Of a stretch of DNA of 64,000 bases, positions 1 through 9,831 are shown in pieces. The notes under the pieces were generated by a model, which worked only from the letters and a program-made list of their open reading frames with translations, searched no databases and was not told the origin of the DNA. This stretch comes from Gammaproteobacteria bacterium UBA2679. GTDB taxonomy: Bacteria > Pseudomonadota > Gammaproteobacteria > Pseudomonadales > Oleiphilaceae. Within the stretch, counting starts at the first letter, position 1, and the number at the start of each line of letters is the position of its first letter. A program made the position numbers and the translations under genes. The DNA lies in assembly GCA_002354735.1 (NCBI GenBank), contig DEMD01000007.1, positions 62,001 to 126,000 on the forward strand, written 5' to 3'.

Positions 1-8
1 CGAAGCCA

Positions 9-704
9 ATGAAGCCGGTGAAGATAGAAAAGAAGATCGTAAGCTACGCGGTGCACAAGCCCCGGCCTGAGAGCGAGGTAGCTGCTGAAGCAGCCGCTCA
101 TGCGGCAAAGCAGCCGATCGAGATGAACGAGACTATCGAACGGCCCGAGTTCCTGCTTGGCAGTACCTACAAGATCAAGCCACCAGTGTCGGAGCACGCC
201 TTCTACATCACGATCAACGATATCCTGTTGAACGAAGGCACCGACCATGAGAGCAGGCAGCCCTATGAGATTTTCATCAACTCGAAGTCGATGGAACATT
301 TCCAGTGGGTCATTGCGCTGACTCGGGTTATTTCAGCGGTCTTCAGAAAAGGCGGCGATATTACCTTTCTGCTTGAGGAACTGCTGTCCGTGTACGATCC
401 GAATGGCGGGTACTACAAGAAGGGCGGTATATTCGTCCCCTCACTCGTCGCTGAAATTGGCTCAGTCATCGAAAAGCACTTGATGTTCCTCGGGATCATC
501 AAGTCAGACAAGCTGAGCCCTGAGCAACGCAAGCTGGTGGAAGAAAAGCGCGCAGCCTACGAGGCAGCCCATGGTGAATCCAGCGGCGCCGAGGGCAGCT
601 TTCCCCCCAGCGCCATTAGCTGCAAGAAGTGCATGCAGAAGTCAGTGGTTCTCCTTGACGGCTGCATGACCTGCCTCAATTGCGGTGACAGCAAGTGCGG
701 CTGA
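9..704 (+). CDS. nrdJb: Class II (B12-dependent) ribonucleotide reductase, NrdJb subunit
   Basis: This 231-residue protein matches the small partner that pseudomonads encode separately from the catalytic NrdJa. Most other bacteria have it as the C-terminal domain of a single NrdJ. The complex reduces ribonucleotides with adenosylcobalamin. Seen in the sequence: a TSCPD-type body with a GGxxxxLLxEL stretch near residues 115-125, and a C-terminal cysteine cluster (C205, C208, C219, C222, C225, C230, ending CGDSKCG) that fits the redox-active tail re-reducing the active site. The ATG lies 8 bases into the window, so the ribosome site and the expected nrdJa gene lie outside. A strong hairpin follows the stop. 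The length agrees with the Pseudomonas NrdJb family, so I take it as complete. Confidence 0.85.
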   Translation: MKPVKIEKKIVSYAVHKPRPESEVAAEAAAHAAKQPIEMNETIERPEFLLGSTYKIKPPVSEHAFYITINDILLNEGTDHESRQPYEIFINSKSMEHFQWVIALTRVISAVFRKGGDITFLLEELLSVYDPNGGYYKKGGIFVPSLVAEIGSVIEKHLMFLGIIKSDKLSPEQRKLVEEKRAAYEAAHGESSGAEGSFPPSAISCKKCMQKSVVLLDGCMTCLNCGDSKCG

Positions 705-721
705 TGTAAGCCCACCCTCAT

Positions 722-759
722 AAAAGCCGCCTCTGTCCTGACAGATTGGCGGCTTTTTT
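722..759. terminator. Rho-independent terminator, bidirectional
   Basis: The stem AAAAGCCGCC pairs with GGCGGCTTTTTT, and inside the loop TCTGT pairs with ACAGA around a CCTG tetraloop. A run of six T follows on the plus strand and a run of A precedes it, so it can end both nrdJb and the converging EF-hand gene. Confidence 0.9.
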
Positions 760-772
760 ATGAGCGCCAGCT

Positions 773-1201
773 TTACTGACTGGTTCTCTGCTGCTCGAAG
801 GTCTCATGCACCTCTTCGACCTCCTGATAAATGACACGACCATCCTGATTGGTGTCGTAGGTCTGCATCAACTCTTTTGCTATGGCGGGATCATTCTCCG
901 CGGCGCTCTTCCCTGAAGCCGGGCTGCCATACACACTGAGCTCTGCCTCGGTCAGGTCACCATCCCCATCTGTATCGAGGCGCTGAAAAATCTCCTGCGT
1001 GGTCACTTTGCTGGTACCGCTCTGCAGGCTCGGATGGCCCTGCAGGTCCGGCAGGCTCGGTACAGGACTCTCCTGCTGGGCACTTGCCGGCGGTCGGCTC
1101 GTTTGATCAGCTTGCGAGCCCGGGTTCTGTTCTGCAAAGGCTGATGGCGAAGCCAAAAGAATAAGGGTCAGTGCGGCGGATGTGATTTTATTCTCGAGCA
1201 T
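773..1201 (-). CDS. Secreted EF-hand calcium-binding protein
   Basis: This is a 142-residue protein if it starts at the ATG at 1201. That start gives a clean signal peptide (residues 1-23, ending ASPSAFA), whereas the longer reading from 1249 adds a non-signal N-terminus. A Pro/Gln/Ser-rich linker follows, then two EF-hand loops: D76-E87 (DTDGDGDLTEAE, all ligand positions present) and D116-E127 (DTNQDGRVIYQE). It is expected to bind Ca2+ in the periplasm. The partner is unknown. It converges on nrdJb and shares its terminator. Confidence 0.75.
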   Translation of the reverse strand: MLENKITSAALTLILLASPSAFAEQNPGSQADQTSRPPASAQQESPVPSLPDLQGHPSLQSGTSKVTTQEIFQRLDTDGDGDLTEAELSVYGSPASGKSAAENDPAIAKELMQTYDTNQDGRVIYQEVEEVHETFEQQRTSQ

Positions 1202-1457
1202 GAGTCGCTGTGCCTCGTGGAGTTGCTGACTAGGCATGAGATTCTGCAAATGCTGTGCCGGCCGCCTACAAATACGTTAAACCAGCCGGCACTAGGGTTA
1301 GCCGTAAACTGCAGGCATTCAGATGTCGCCGTAGAGAGAACGGCTTACCACAGCGTTGTAAATAGGGGCACTGGAAAGCACGCGCGATTGACAGAATCAG
1401 CAGACAGCCTTCGTACACCTTGAAGAGGCAACTAACGCCATTCAAGGAGAAGAAGTG

Positions 1458-2453
1458 ATGATTCGAATCGCAATCAACGGGCTTGGTCGCATTGGTCGGG
1501 CCGTGCTGAAGCAGGCACTGGACCATCCGGAGCTGGAGATCGTCGCGATCAACGATCTCCAACAGCCGGAAGACCTGCGCTACCTCATGCAGTACGACAC
1601 CGCCTATGGCCGCTACCCGAAGCCAGTCACCGTAGAGGAAGGGCAGCTTGTGATAGAACAGCAGCGCATCAAGACTTTTCAGGAAGAAGAACCACAGCAG
1701 CTGCCATGGGGTGATCTGAAGATCGACCTCGTGTTCGAGTGCACGGGCGCGTTCAACACCCGTGCAGGTATCGAACAGCACCTGAAGGCCGGCGCCAAAC
1801 GCGCCATCATGTCGGCACCACCCAAGGGGGACGATGAGCCGGCACTCGACATGGTCGTACCCGGCCTCAATGCCAGCGATGCCGACGTGTTTTCAGCTGC
1901 AAGCTGCACAACCAACTGCATCGCGCCAGTCATGGAAATTCTCGATCGACGCATTGGTATTTCCAAGGCTCTCCTCAACACCATCCATGCCTACACCAGC
2001 TCACAGTCCATGGTCGATGCGCCGGCGAAGAAACCTGAACGAGGCCGCGCCGGCGCTGTAAACATGGTGCCCACCAGCACTGGTGCCGCAAAAGCCGCTA
2101 CACAGATACTGCCAGGACTGAAGGATCGGTTCGACGGTCTGGCTGTTCGCGTGCCGATACTTGTCGGCTCCATTGCCGACCTGACCTTTGTGGCCAGGCG
2201 CAAGACTTCAGTCGATGAGGTAAATGCCATATTGCGGGAAGAACAGGACAGCGAGCGCTACCGGGCAATCGTTACCGTTACCGATGACCCGATTGTGTCT
2301 TCGGACATTGTTCAGGACACGCACGCAAGCATAGTCGACCTTGCGCAGACAAAGGTTGTCGCCGATGACCTGGTTAAGGTAATGATCTGGTATGACAACG
2401 AGTGGGGCTATGCAGCGCAAATGATCCGCGCAGCAGAGTCCCTCAAGTTCTGA
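1458..2453 (+). CDS. gap: Type I glyceraldehyde-3-phosphate dehydrogenase
   Basis: NAD(P)-dependent oxidative phosphorylation of glyceraldehyde 3-phosphate in glycolysis/gluconeogenesis. The N-terminal Rossmann motif is INGLGRIGR. The catalytic cysteine is Cys150 in SAASCTTNC, with His177 in HAYTSSQ, and the C-terminus carries the family signature WYDNEWGYA. The 331-residue length is normal. The start is the second of two adjacent candidates (GTG 1455, ATG 1458), because AAGGAG at 1444-1449 lies 8 bases before the ATG. Ser-Ser in HAYTSSQ, where many enzymes have Thr-Ala or Thr-Gly, is a small departure. Erythrose-4-phosphate dehydrogenase is a close paralogue, but the overall pattern favours GAPDH. 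No glycolytic neighbours. Confidence 0.85.
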   Translation: MIRIAINGLGRIGRAVLKQALDHPELEIVAINDLQQPEDLRYLMQYDTAYGRYPKPVTVEEGQLVIEQQRIKTFQEEEPQQLPWGDLKIDLVFECTGAFNTRAGIEQHLKAGAKRAIMSAPPKGDDEPALDMVVPGLNASDADVFSAASCTTNCIAPVMEILDRRIGISKALLNTIHAYTSSQSMVDAPAKKPERGRAGAVNMVPTSTGAAKAATQILPGLKDRFDGLAVRVPILVGSIADLTFVARRKTSVDEVNAILREEQDSERYRAIVTVTDDPIVSSDIVQDTHASIVDLAQTKVVADDLVKVMIWYDNEWGYAAQMIRAAESLKF

Positions 2454-2487
2454 GGATTGTACTCACCTGATCTGAACACGGGCAGTC

Positions 2488-2709
2488 TCAGTTCAGGCGC
2501 CTGATACCAGCGAACTTGTGTTCGCTGTCGAACTCGATTTCGAATCGCCCCTGTATACCTTCATGCAAGAGGTATGGCCTGAGTACGGCGGCGGGAAACT
2601 GCACCCGCCGACCGTCTACGGATATCGCCGAAACCGCTTTCGCCTGCCCCTGATACACGCGCAGAAATTCATCCGGCGTGATCGACAGGTCGAGGACTAG
2701 AGTTGGCAT
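2488..2709 (-). CDS. DUF2835 family protein
   Basis: Small soluble protein of 73 residues with the DUF2835 pattern: an N-terminal strand, ITPDEFLRVYQG, and a central GRRVQFPAAVLRPYL segment. The function is unknown. Its ATG overlaps the 3' end of gdhB by 13 bases, so the two are probably translationally coupled. The same gene pair is familiar from pseudomonads, which supports the assignment. It ends facing the gap gene with only 34 bases between the stops and no evident terminator. Confidence 0.75.
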   Translation of the reverse strand: MPTLVLDLSITPDEFLRVYQGQAKAVSAISVDGRRVQFPAAVLRPYLLHEGIQGRFEIEFDSEHKFAGIRRLN

Positions 2710-5700
2710 TCCTGTGGCATGATCTTGTGGGTAGTCGTCTGCGCGAGATCGAGTAACTCACGCAGGGCCACCGAATACATTGGAAATTCCGGATCCTTGG
2801 TCGCCTTCAGTTCCGTCAGCATCAGCCTCCACCGTTCGACCATGTCTGCCTCTTTCTCTGCCCACTGCTGAATTCGCTGCTCGGTTGGCAGGTCTGGATC
2901 AGTAGTCTTGAGAATGCCGACGGTCAGTGAGCGCTGCTGCCAGTCCAGGTCTTCCCGAAAGCTTTCGCGTGCAAGCGCCTGCCAGTGCGTTGCTGGTTTT
3001 GCCTCATTGATTTGCCGGTTGAACCAGATCAGATCGAGCGACGAGCCGATTGCGAAGAACATCCTTGCTACAGTCTCCAAGGGCTCATCGGTAATCGACT
3101 GGGCTTCAATGATGCCAAGACAGGAGTACAGGTGGCTTGCGCCAGCGGCGATTGCCGCCAGGTCGGCGGGCACACCCACAGCTTCATAGGCTGACTTGCC
3201 GCGGGTGAATGACTTGTGCTGCTGATCGACCAGCAGCTTGTCGAAAGCCGCGCTGATGGTAGCGATACCTGTCGAGAAGCGCTCCATATTGTCCAGCACC
3301 TTGAGCTCTGCACGACGGTTGCGCAGGAACCATCGGCTGGAACGCCGAATGAGCCGTATCAATTCCAGCATCATATTGATCTGCGTATCTGCGGGCACTT
3401 TGTTGTCCAGATTCTCGATCGCTCGCCAGTAGTTTTTCAGTCCGAAGACATCGCGCGATATGACGTAGGCCTGGGCTATAGCTGGGATCGTAGCGCCCGT
3501 AGACTGACGGAGACGGTCAACAAAGGTGATTCCCATCAGATTCACCATATCGTTGGCGACCTGTGTGGCGATGATCTCCTTCCGCAGACGATGGTTCCAG
3601 AGATGATCTTCGAACTTTCTCACCAGACTTGCCGGAAATTCGGACTGCAATTCGCCAACATAGTACACGTCATTGAGCATATCGGACGCCGAAAGCACCT
3701 CTTTGAGATGACCTTTCACGTAGGAAATAAGTGTGCACAGCTCCGGCCTGTACAGCCCCCTGTTCTCCGACTTTCGCTCTCTGATGGCTTCGTCGTCCGG
3801 CATGAATTCGATCTGACGATTAAGCTTGCCGATCGATTCGAGATAGTTCATCAGTCGTCGGTACTCTTCCACGCGGGCGGCGGCCTCGTACGTGGCGATT
3901 GATAGCGCCTGAGTCTGGCGATAATTGTTCATGAGCACCAGAGCGGCAACTTCGTCGGTCATCTGTGCGAGCAGCACGTTACGCTGCTTCGGCGTCATGT
4001 CGCCGGCCTGGACGATGCCATTGAGCAGAATCTTGATATTGACCTCGTGGTCGGAGCAGTCGACCCCACCGGCGTTGTCGATAAAATCGGTATTACATTT
4101 TCCACCAGTTGCAGCGTACTGCACCCGACCGAGATGCGTCATACCGAGGTTGCCGCCTTCACCGATGACACGCACCCGCAGTTCTCGACCGTCAATACGC
4201 AGCCCATCATTGGCTTTGTCACCCACATCGATATGCGCTTCGGTAGAACTCTTGACATAGGTGCCAATGCCGCCGATCCAGAGCAGATCGGCTTTCGCCT
4301 TGAGCAGGTAGCTGATCAACATGTTCGGCGGTAGGCGATCCTGTTTGATCTCGAAGACCCGCTTCATTTCTTCGCTGATCGGAATCGACTTGGCCGACCG
4401 CAGAAAGACACCTCCGCCCTTGCTCAGGAGCTTGCTGTCGTAGTCGGTCCAGTTGGACCGCGGCAGGTTGAACAGTCGGCTGCGCTCCTCGAAACTTGCT
4501 GCAGGATCCGGATCCGGGTCGACAAAGATGTGCAAATGATTGAACGCCGCCAGCAGGCGGATGTGCTTCGAGAGCAGCATGCCATTGCCGAATACATCTC
4601 CAGACATGTCCCCTATACCGATCACGCTGAAGTCTTCAGTTGCGGTATTGAGTCCAAGCTCCCTGAAGTGCCGCTCGACCGATACCCAGGCTCCTTTCGC
4701 GGTTATACCCATCTTCTTGTGGTCGTAGCCCTGACTCCCGCCAGAGGCAAAGGCGTCGCCCAGCCAGAAGTTGTACTCGGCAGCTATAGCGTTGGCGATA
4801 TCCGAAAATGTGGCTGTACCCTTGTCTGCCGCCACAACGAGATAGTGATCTTCAGGGTCGTGCCTCACCAAATCTGGTGGTGGAATCATGTTGCCATCGA
4901 CCAGGTTGTCCGTCAGGTCGAGTAGTCCACGAATGAAGGTTCTATAGCAGGCGATACCCTCCTTCTGCATGGCTTCGCGGTCACCATCAGGCATCCTCTT
5001 CGCAACGAAGCCGCCCTTGGCCCCGACTGGCACGATGACCGAGTTCTTGACCTGCTGCGCTTTTACGAGGCCGAGCACTTCGGTCCGGTAGTCTTCGAAG
5101 CGATCCGACCAGCGCAAGCCACCGCGGGCTACCTTGCCGCCACGAAGATGCACACCTTCCACACGGGGGCTGTATACGAAAATTTCGAACATGGGCAGTG
5201 GCAACGGCATTTCCGAAATGGCCGCGGGCGACATCTTGAAGGAGATGTACTGTTTGAGCTCGCCGTTCTCGGTCTGGTAATAGTTGGTTCGCACGGTCGC
5301 CTGGATGAGTTCGACAAAGCGGCGAAGCACACGGTCTTCGGTCAGGTTTTCGACGGCTTCCAGGGCCTGATTGACGTCGATCACGATACGCTCTTCAGAA
5401 GCACGGCGCTGCACATCACTTTGCTCGCTGAACGGGTCGAAGCGGGTGGCGAACAGGTCCCAGATCAAGGATGTGATACTGGTGTGGTTGACCAGGGTGC
5501 TGGCGATGAAATTCTGGCTATAACCGAAGCGAATTTGCCGCATATAACGTGAATATGAGCGGAACATTGCGATCTGGCGCCAGTCCAGCAGGGCAACCAG
5601 CGCCAGTCTGTTGAACAGATCGTTCTCTGCCTCATTGTTCCAGATGCGCAGAAAGAGGGTTTCAAAGTTGCTGCGGATCTTTTGAATGTTGATGGGATCG

Positions 5701-7568
5701 CCAAGCGGGTTCTGCAGCGCAAAATCGTGCACCCAGTAATCATCACCGTCCCGGGTGGTCACTTCGAACGGATGCTCGCCAAGCACCTTAAGCCCCAGGT
5801 TTTCGAACATCGGCAGCACATCAGACAGCGGCACCTGATTGTCGGCATGAAAGAGCTTGAAGTGGACTGTGTTCTCGGGCTCTTCAATCGCGCGGTAGAA
5901 GCTCATTGCGATCGGCCGGTCCTTACTGATGCTTTCCATGTGCTCAATGTCTGGAACGGCACGGCGCGGAGAAAACGCCTCCTGATAGGCTGCGTTGAAG
6001 CCATCTGCATAGCGATGATACAGGCTATTGCCACGCTCCTCGCCGTTACTTTCGATCAGCGACTCGGCCAGGCCGTCCTGCCATGATTGGGCGGCTGCAA
6101 TGATCTTGGCTTCGAGCTCTTCACAGTCCAGATGCCGCACCTCCAGGGGAGATACCCTGAGTATGAACTGCACGCGTGCAAGGACCGATTCGGAGAAGTA
6201 GGTAATGAACTCGACATCCTCAGCATTGGTTGCAGCTACGAGAATGTCAGACATCTGCATGCGGAGGTTGGTGTTGTACACATCACGAGGCACGTATACC
6301 AGCGCTGTTACAAACTGGCCGTAAACGCCTTCCCGAATAAAAAGACGAATCTTGCGGCGCTCCTGGATGTACAGGATGGACATCGCATTGTGGAACAGCA
6401 CTTCCTTGTCCACCTGCAGCATTTCTCCGCGTGGGTAGACCGAAAGAATCTGATCAAGCTCCTTGCCGGCATAGTCGCGGGCGTAGAAGCCAGAGCGCTC
6501 CATGACATACTCGACCTTCTTCCGAACTACCGGAATTTCCTGCGGCCGGTCGCCATAGACGGCAGACGTGAAAAGCCCGAGAAAGCGCTGCTCACCAACC
6601 ACGTCACCCTGCTCATTGAATCTCTGCACGGCGATATAGTCTGGGTAAGCCGGCCGATGAATTCGGCTACGTCTGGACGATCGAGCGAACACCATCAACT
6701 CGGGCTTGAGCAGGTGTTGCCGGGTTTTCAGCGGAAGCTTCTTGAACGGCGTATTGGTCGGCCGCTCGTCATACTGCTTCATGATGCCAAGGGGTGAACC
6801 TGACACCTGCCTGACCATGATCTCCTTTTTGGAGCGATCGAATTCATACTCGTCGTAGCCCAGGAAGGTAAAATGATCATCGATGAGCCAGTCCATGAAA
6901 TCGGCAGCTTCATTGGTCGCTTCGGCGGTCTGTCCCGGCCGGCCCTGGCGCAGACTTTCAGCGAGTGACTGAGCATGCTGCTTCATGGGCTCATAATCGG
7001 ACACGGCGGTGTCCACATCGCGCAGCACACTGATGATTTCGTCCCGGATGGTCGCGAGCACCTGGGGGTCGTTGTGACGATCTATTTCGATATAGACGGT
7101 CGATTCTGCCAGTGAACGATCTGGCTGACCGGATCGTTGCAGCAGTTCCTTGAACCGGCCGTTCTTGTCACGCCTGATATATAGCACCGCGTGCTGAATA
7201 GAGTGGATATCGAAGTTCAGCCGGTTGAGACACATCCGGATCGAATCCATGATGAATGGTATGTTCTTGTGAAGGACGCCGAGGACGGTATGCGTGGACT
7301 GCCAGCCGTGGGCTTCGAGCTCAGGGTTGAAAACAGCTACCTTGCACTCGTCTTTCGCTCGCTGCTGCACGAAGTGCCAGCTCGAGATGACTGCGCCATA
7401 GATATCACTGAGCCGACGCCCATTGACTTCCTCGAGTGGTAGATTTTCAAGATAGAGTCTAGCAAACTCACTGAGTCGCCTGGCTTGCTGGTCGCTCAGC
7501 TTCTGATTGAATGCTTCATCGAGCATGTCGAGAAACTGAGATTTATTGTCCACGTTGACCTGCTTCAT
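2697..7568 (-). CDS. gdhB: NAD-specific glutamate dehydrogenase, large (about 180 kDa) class
   Basis: Oxidative deamination of glutamate to 2-oxoglutarate, linking amino-acid catabolism to the TCA cycle. At 1623 residues it belongs to the bacterial giant NAD-GDH class, with long N-terminal ACT-like regulatory segments, a central catalytic block and a helical C-terminal region. Visible landmarks are RWSDRFEDYRTEVLGLVKAQ leading into VPVGAKGGFV (about residue 845, substrate-binding lysines) and the dinucleotide-fold stretch GIGDMSGDVFGNGM (about residue 985). The ATG at 7568 is preceded by AAAGG at good spacing. It is divergent from the moxR operon, with a 248-base intergenic region. Arginine catabolism often controls this class in pseudomonads, but I see no definite operator. 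Confidence 0.93.
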   Translation of the reverse strand: MKQVNVDNKSQFLDMLDEAFNQKLSDQQARRLSEFARLYLENLPLEEVNGRRLSDIYGAVISSWHFVQQRAKDECKVAVFNPELEAHGWQSTHTVLGVLHKNIPFIMDSIRMCLNRLNFDIHSIQHAVLYIRRDKNGRFKELLQRSGQPDRSLAESTVYIEIDRHNDPQVLATIRDEIISVLRDVDTAVSDYEPMKQHAQSLAESLRQGRPGQTAEATNEAADFMDWLIDDHFTFLGYDEYEFDRSKKEIMVRQVSGSPLGIMKQYDERPTNTPFKKLPLKTRQHLLKPELMVFARSSRRSRIHRPAYPDYIAVQRFNEQGDVVGEQRFLGLFTSAVYGDRPQEIPVVRKKVEYVMERSGFYARDYAGKELDQILSVYPRGEMLQVDKEVLFHNAMSILYIQERRKIRLFIREGVYGQFVTALVYVPRDVYNTNLRMQMSDILVAATNAEDVEFITYFSESVLARVQFILRVSPLEVRHLDCEELEAKIIAAAQSWQDGLAESLIESNGEERGNSLYHRYADGFNAAYQEAFSPRRAVPDIEHMESISKDRPIAMSFYRAIEEPENTVHFKLFHADNQVPLSDVLPMFENLGLKVLGEHPFEVTTRDGDDYWVHDFALQNPLGDPINIQKIRSNFETLFLRIWNNEAENDLFNRLALVALLDWRQIAMFRSYSRYMRQIRFGYSQNFIASTLVNHTSITSLIWDLFATRFDPFSEQSDVQRRASEERIVIDVNQALEAVENLTEDRVLRRFVELIQATVRTNYYQTENGELKQYISFKMSPAAISEMPLPLPMFEIFVYSPRVEGVHLRGGKVARGGLRWSDRFEDYRTEVLGLVKAQQVKNSVIVPVGAKGGFVAKRMPDGDREAMQKEGIACYRTFIRGLLDLTDNLVDGNMIPPPDLVRHDPEDHYLVVAADKGTATFSDIANAIAAEYNFWLGDAFASGGSQGYDHKKMGITAKGAWVSVERHFRELGLNTATEDFSVIGIGDMSGDVFGNGMLLSKHIRLLAAFNHLHIFVDPDPDPAASFEERSRLFNLPRSNWTDYDSKLLSKGGGVFLRSAKSIPISEEMKRVFEIKQDRLPPNMLISYLLKAKADLLWIGGIGTYVKSSTEAHIDVGDKANDGLRIDGRELRVRVIGEGGNLGMTHLGRVQYAATGGKCNTDFIDNAGGVDCSDHEVNIKILLNGIVQAGDMTPKQRNVLLAQMTDEVAALVLMNNYRQTQALSIATYEAAARVEEYRRLMNYLESIGKLNRQIEFMPDDEAIRERKSENRGLYRPELCTLISYVKGHLKEVLSASDMLNDVYYVGELQSEFPASLVRKFEDHLWNHRLRKEIIATQVANDMVNLMGITFVDRLRQSTGATIPAIAQAYVISRDVFGLKNYWRAIENLDNKVPADTQINMMLELIRLIRRSSRWFLRNRRAELKVLDNMERFSTGIATISAAFDKLLVDQQHKSFTRGKSAYEAVGVPADLAAIAAGASHLYSCLGIIEAQSITDEPLETVARMFFAIGSSLDLIWFNRQINEAKPATHWQALARESFREDLDWQQRSLTVGILKTTDPDLPTEQRIQQWAEKEADMVERWRLMLTELKATKDPEFPMYSVALRELLDLAQTTTHKIMPQECQL

Positions 7569-7816
7569 CGCTCGCCTTTGTATTGTTTTAGTAGATTAAT
7601 GAGTCAATCTCGCCGGGCTGTTCTGTGCGTCAAGTCGGGCTTACGCTTCCGTAATTGGCTCCCCAGACAATTTATAGCAAACTTGCCAGTCAATTGTGAG
7701 CGACAACGCCTTATATACGCATAAGCATGGACACTACAGGGCCAATCAGGCACGGTCACGTTCATAGTGGCTGCAGTCGCTGTCCGATCTTCAAACCTAC
7801 AAAAGAACCGACAACA

Positions 7817-8842
7817 ATGAGCTCTCTGCAACATTTCCAGAACGTTTCGGAATACCTGCGCACTCAAATCATCGGTCAGCCAGCTCTGGTCGAACAGATG
7901 CTCGTCGCCCTTCTGGCGGACGGCCACATGCTCGTCGAGGGTGCGCCTGGTCTGGCAAAGACCCGTGCCATCAAGGCGCTATCGAACTGCATCAGCGGCA
8001 GCTTTCAACGCATACAGTTCACTCCGGATCTCCTACCCGCCGATATAACCGGCTCGGACATCTTTCGTCCTGAAACCCAGAGTTTCGATTTTCAGCCGGG
8101 GCCTATTTTCCACAGCCTCATTCTGGCGGACGAAATCAATCGCGCCCCTGCGAAAGTACAGAGTGCCCTGCTCGAGGCGATGGCTGAACGGCAGGTTACG
8201 GTGGGCAACAAAACCTACCCCCTGCCCGGCGTCTTTCTGGTCATGGCTACGCAGAACCCTATCGAACAGGAAGGCACCTATCCCCTGCCTGAAGCGCAAC
8301 TCGACCGCTTCCTGTTGCATGTCGTCGTCGATTATCCTGACGTCGCGTCCGAGCAACAGATTCTGCGACTGACGCGGGATGAAGCGCGGCGGCAGCTCGA
8401 CACCGCACCGGCCGGCGCCAGGGTGCTGCAGCCAGAACCATCGCAACCTGAGGCCTCCGACTCTGCCAAGGGTGAGGTTCAACTGACCCATGAAGATATC
8501 TTTACGGCCCGTCTGGCCGTTCTCGACGTTTTCATGAACGAGAACGTCGAGCACTATATTGTCAGGATCATTCAGGCTACGCGCGACCCCGGCCTCTATG
8601 ACCAGACCATCGCAGGTTGGCTGGACTATGGCGCCAGCCCGCGAGCCACCATCGCGATAGACCGCTGCGCCCGCGCTGCCGCCTGGCTCGCCGGTAATGA
8701 CTATGTTTCGCCCGACGACGTTCGCAAGGTTGCGCATGACGTATTGCGCCATCGCATCATTCCAAGTTTCCGGGCGGAAGCAGAAGGCATGAGTCGCGAT
8801 GCCATTCTGGCCCGTCTGCTCGATGTGGTACCGGTGCCTTGA
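7817..8842 (+). CDS. MoxR-family AAA+ ATPase
   Basis: Chaperone-like AAA+ ATPase that starts a Bat/CoxE-type operon. The start at MSSLQHF (7817) gives 341 residues, normal for MoxR. The frame stays open 90 bases further upstream, but that extension (cysteine- and histidine-rich) does not look like the family. Walker A is GAPGLAKT (about residues 39-46), Walker B LILADEINRAP, then the MoxR signature TQNPIEQEGTYPLPEAQLDRF with its arginine finger region and a C-terminal lid. MoxR proteins are thought to remodel vWA-domain partners, and two such partners lie downstream. The stop overlaps the TTG start of the next gene. Confidence 0.9.
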   Translation: MSSLQHFQNVSEYLRTQIIGQPALVEQMLVALLADGHMLVEGAPGLAKTRAIKALSNCISGSFQRIQFTPDLLPADITGSDIFRPETQSFDFQPGPIFHSLILADEINRAPAKVQSALLEAMAERQVTVGNKTYPLPGVFLVMATQNPIEQEGTYPLPEAQLDRFLLHVVVDYPDVASEQQILRLTRDEARRQLDTAPAGARVLQPEPSQPEASDSAKGEVQLTHEDIFTARLAVLDVFMNENVEHYIVRIIQATRDPGLYDQTIAGWLDYGASPRATIAIDRCARAAAWLAGNDYVSPDDVRKVAHDVLRHRIIPSFRAEAEGMSRDAILARLLDVVPVP

Positions 8843-9828
8843 GCAGTCCGCTTCGTGACCGGATCGATCTTGTCACCATGCTTGGCCTGCAGCCCGACGC
8901 GCGTAGCCTGACGCTGAAGCTCGATCCACGAAAAGTCCCGGGACTGACAGGTAGCCATCGCAGTCACCTACTCGGCCGCGGAATGACCTTTGCCGAACAT
9001 CGTCCTTATCAGGCTGGCGACGACATTCGCCACATCGACTGGCGCGTAAGCGCAAGAAGTCAGCACACCTACAGCAAGGTATTTCAGGAAGAAACGCAGC
9101 AGCCGGTAGAACTACTGGTCGATCAGCGAAGTACGATGTATTTCGGCAGCGGGGACAAGTTCAAATCTGTGCTCGCTGCTGAACTTGCAGCGCTATTGAC
9201 CTGGGCCGGACTGTCAAATAACGACAGAGTAGGCGGCCTGGTGTTCGATGATATCAGCCACCAGCATGTGAAGCCGGCGCAGCACAAGCGGCAGACCGTA
9301 CGCCTCTTCGATGTCATCGACAAGTTCAACGGCAAGCTCTGCCAACAGCGCGGCTCAGCGCGAGCTTCAGCGGCATCGAGTCTCAATAGCGCCCTCGATG
9401 AAATCACCCGACTTTCCCGCCCTGGCACATTGTGCCTGCTTGTCTCTGACTTTGAGGGTCTGCTCGATGAGCTGCCCAGGGCCGACTCGACCAGCGATTC
9501 AGCAGGCTCGCGCGCGCCCGCATTGAGTAGCGAACAGATTCTCTTCAGGTTGCGGCGTCATAACCAGATCTTTGCTTTTCTCGTTTACGACCCGCTCGAA
9601 CTGGCGCTGCCGGGACCTTCGCTAGAGCTCTGTAACAGCTCGGGTGAGCAGCTGGCCCTCCCTGAGAGGCAGGCAGCGCTGGATGAAATCAATCTCGCAC
9701 TACAGGAACGTCATGAAGCCAAGATTCGCAAACTCGAAGCGCTCAAATGCATCGTGGTGCCGATTGCTACCACTGAGGCGCCGGCCGAGGTATTGCGTAG
9801 CATCAGCAATCGCAGCGGTGCGCGATAG
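8839..9828 (+). CDS. DUF58 domain protein (MoxR partner)
   Basis: Cytosolic protein of 329 residues with the DUF58 core: GMTFAEHRPYQAGDDIRHID followed by WRVSARS (about residues 48-75), then a vWA-like fold. The start is TTG, overlapping the moxR stop as TTGA, which implies translational coupling. No better start is in frame nearby. In all MoxR operons of this type DUF58 sits directly after the ATPase. Its biochemical role is not settled; a scaffold between the ATPase and the membrane-bound vWA proteins is an inference. Confidence 0.87.
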   Translation: MSSPLRDRIDLVTMLGLQPDARSLTLKLDPRKVPGLTGSHRSHLLGRGMTFAEHRPYQAGDDIRHIDWRVSARSQHTYSKVFQEETQQPVELLVDQRSTMYFGSGDKFKSVLAAELAALLTWAGLSNNDRVGGLVFDDISHQHVKPAQHKRQTVRLFDVIDKFNGKLCQQRGSARASAASSLNSALDEITRLSRPGTLCLLVSDFEGLLDELPRADSTSDSAGSRAPALSSEQILFRLRRHNQIFAFLVYDPLELALPGPSLELCNSSGEQLALPERQAALDEINLALQERHEAKIRKLEALKCIVVPIATTEAPAEVLRSISNRSGAR

Positions 9829-9831
9829 AAC

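Noticed and set aside
3216..3902. Open frame of 228 codons on the plus strand
   Set aside because: Entirely antisense to gdhB; no ribosome site, domain or typical composition. The same holds for the plus-strand frames at 5148-5552 and 6087-6797.
7572..7607. TTGACT-N17-AATACA before gdhB as a promoter
   Set aside because: It would start the transcript only a few bases before the ATG and leave no room for the AAAGG ribosome site.
8033..8752. Open frame of 239 codons on the minus strand
   Set aside because: Antisense to moxR, whose AAA+ motifs are unambiguous.
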